Below are positions 4,690-5,696 of a stretch of 5,696 bases of DNA, piece after piece. The first letter of the stretch is position 1. Every line of letters begins with the position of its first letter. The stretch lies in assembly GCA_903911985.1 (NCBI GenBank), contig CAIWFP010000121.1, forward strand, positions 1 through 5,696, in the 5' to 3' direction. The translations under genes and the position numbers were made by a program. The stretch comes from an uncultured Sphingomonadales bacterium (GTDB taxonomy: Bacteria > Pseudomonadota > Alphaproteobacteria > Sphingomonadales > Sphingomonadaceae). Below the pieces are notes generated by a model that ran no database searches, was not told where the DNA came from, and was given only the letters and a program-made list of their open reading frames with translations.

Positions 4690-5696
4690 ATGACCGACCT
4701 CTCCCTGATCCGCAATTTCTCCATCATCGCCCATATCGACCATGGCAAGTCCACGCTGGCGGATCGCCTGATCCAGTTCACCGGCGGGCTCACCGAGCGC
4801 GAGATGAGCCCGCAGCTGCTCGACAACATGGATATCGAGCGCGAACGCGGCATCACCATCAAGGCGCAGACCGTGCGCCTGAAATACACCGCCAGGGATG
4901 GCGTGACCTATGAGCTGAACCTCATGGACACGCCGGGCCATGTCGACTTTGCCTATGAGGTCTCGCGCAGCCTTGCCGCCTGCGAAGGCGCGCTGCTGGT
5001 GGTCGACGCGGCCCAAGGCGTTGAGGCGCAGACCCTCGCCAACGTCTACCAGTCGATCGAGCACAACCACGAGATCGTCCCCGTCATCAACAAGATCGAC
5101 CTGCCCGCCGCCGAGCCCGAACAGGTCAAGGCGCAGATCGAGGAGATCATCGGGCTGGACGCCTCCAACGCCGTCCTCACCAGCGCCAAGTCTGGAATAG
5201 GAATCATCGACGTGCTGGAAGCCGTCGTCACCCGCATCCCCCCGCCCAAGGGCGACGCCGCAGCGCCACTCAAGGCCATGCTGGTCGATAGCTGGTACGA
5301 TCCCTACCTCGGCGTGGTCATCCTCGTGCGCGTCATCGATGGCGTCATCAAAAAGGGCCTCCACGTCAAATTCATGGCCGGCGGCACCGAACATCTGATC
5401 GACCGCGTCGGCTGCTTCACCCCCAAGATCGAGCAACTGCCCGAACTCTCCCCCGGCGAGATCGGCTTCATCACCGCGCAGATCAAGGAAGTGGCGCAGG
5501 CCAAGGTCGGCGACACCATCACCACGGTGAAAAACGGCGCCCTCGAGGCGCTCCCCGGCTTCAAGGAAGTCCAGCCGGTCGTCTTCTGCGGCCTCTTCCC
5601 CGCCGATGCCGCCGATTTCGAAAAGCTGCGCGAGAGCATCGGCCGCCTCCGCCTCAACGACGCCTCCTTCTCCTTCGAGATGGAGAGCAGCGCCGC
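4690..5696 (+). CDS. lepA: Elongation factor 4 (LepA), 5' part, runs off the window
   Basis: Ribosome-associated translational GTPase (EF4) that acts on the elongating or initiating 70S ribosome. The window contains 335 codons plus two bases; the family is about 600 residues, so the C-terminal half is missing. The start ATG gives MTDLSLIRNFSIIAHIDHGKST, the normal LepA N-terminus. GTPase motifs in order are P-loop AHIDHGKST (14-22), switch I ERERGITIK with Thr56 (50-58), DTPGH with catalytic His84 (80-84), NKID (134-137) and TSAKSGIG (164-171). The beta-barrel domain II follows (about 190-280, LVDSWYDPYLGVVILVRV), then FITAQIKEVAQAKVGDTIT and the start of domain III (FPADAADFEKLRESIGRL). No Shine-Dalgarno sequence is visible before the ATG. 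The gene is divergent from the small minus-strand genes. Identification is very confident. Confidence 0.97.
   Translation, partial: MTDLSLIRNFSIIAHIDHGKSTLADRLIQFTGGLTEREMSPQLLDNMDIERERGITIKAQTVRLKYTARDGVTYELNLMDTPGHVDFAYEVSRSLAACEGALLVVDAAQGVEAQTLANVYQSIEHNHEIVPVINKIDLPAAEPEQVKAQIEEIIGLDASNAVLTSAKSGIGIIDVLEAVVTRIPPPKGDAAAPLKAMLVDSWYDPYLGVVILVRVIDGVIKKGLHVKFMAGGTEHLIDRVGCFTPKIEQLPELSPGEIGFITAQIKEVAQAKVGDTITTVKNGALEALPGFKEVQPVVFCGLFPADAADFEKLRESIGRLRLNDASFSFEMESSA

Noticed and set aside
4657..5436. Minus-strand 313-codon open frame antisense to lepA
   Set aside because: It is a shadow of lepA; its Asp/Gly/Val/His-rich composition is typical of antisense reading in GC-rich genes. Only its last 53 codons, outside lepA, were kept as a doubtful ORF.

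Overview
The window looks like ordinary chromosome from a high-GC alphaproteobacterium, most likely a sphingomonad such as a Novosphingobium or relative. The support is a Shemin-type 5-aminolevulinate synthase (hemA, typical of alphaproteobacteria), strong G/C preference at third codon positions in the main genes, and the general character of the proteins. The genus is an inference from the proteins, not from any marker gene.

Layout from left to right. (1) 1-683, minus strand: the N-terminal part of a periplasmic M13-family (PepO/neprilysin-like) zinc metallopeptidase. An in-frame TAG at 111-113 interrupts it, although the reading frame continues with clear M13 sequence to the window edge. 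(2) 684-926: a divergent intergenic region with tandem TTGACA-containing 12-bp repeats facing the peptidase and an imperfect FNR/FixK-like dyad facing hemA. (3) 927-2141, plus: complete hemA with a GTG start. (4) 2142-2383: a convergent intergenic region holding a compact terminator that overlaps the hemA stop, then a roughly 190-bp structured block bounded by inverted repeats, with a 15-bp minisatellite inside and a perfect 20-bp palindrome at its right end. (5) 2384-3700, minus: a complete FprA/adrenodoxin-reductase-type ferredoxin-NADP reductase with a GTG start and a good Shine-Dalgarno sequence. (6) 3701-4060: an intergenic region with a TATAAC -10-like box, an 8+8 bp dyad just upstream of it, and most of a 17-bp tandem repeat array. 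(7) 4061-4444, minus: a small predicted secreted protein with three NNG-type repeats, whose last codons lie inside the 17-bp array. (8) 4495-4656, minus: a weakly supported 53-residue ORF. (9) 4690-5696, plus: the 5' part of lepA (elongation factor 4), running off the right edge.

The genes do not form one pathway or operon: adjacent confident genes are mostly divergent or convergent. HemA makes the first heme precursor, the FprA-type reductase moves electrons between NADPH and ferredoxin, LepA is a translational GTPase, and the peptidase and the small NNG protein are predicted to be exported. I see no defence system, prophage, insertion sequence, CRISPR array, tRNA or rRNA. The points worth a second look are the interrupted peptidase, the structured repeats between convergent genes, the repeat array that overlaps a stop codon, and the small secreted repeat protein.
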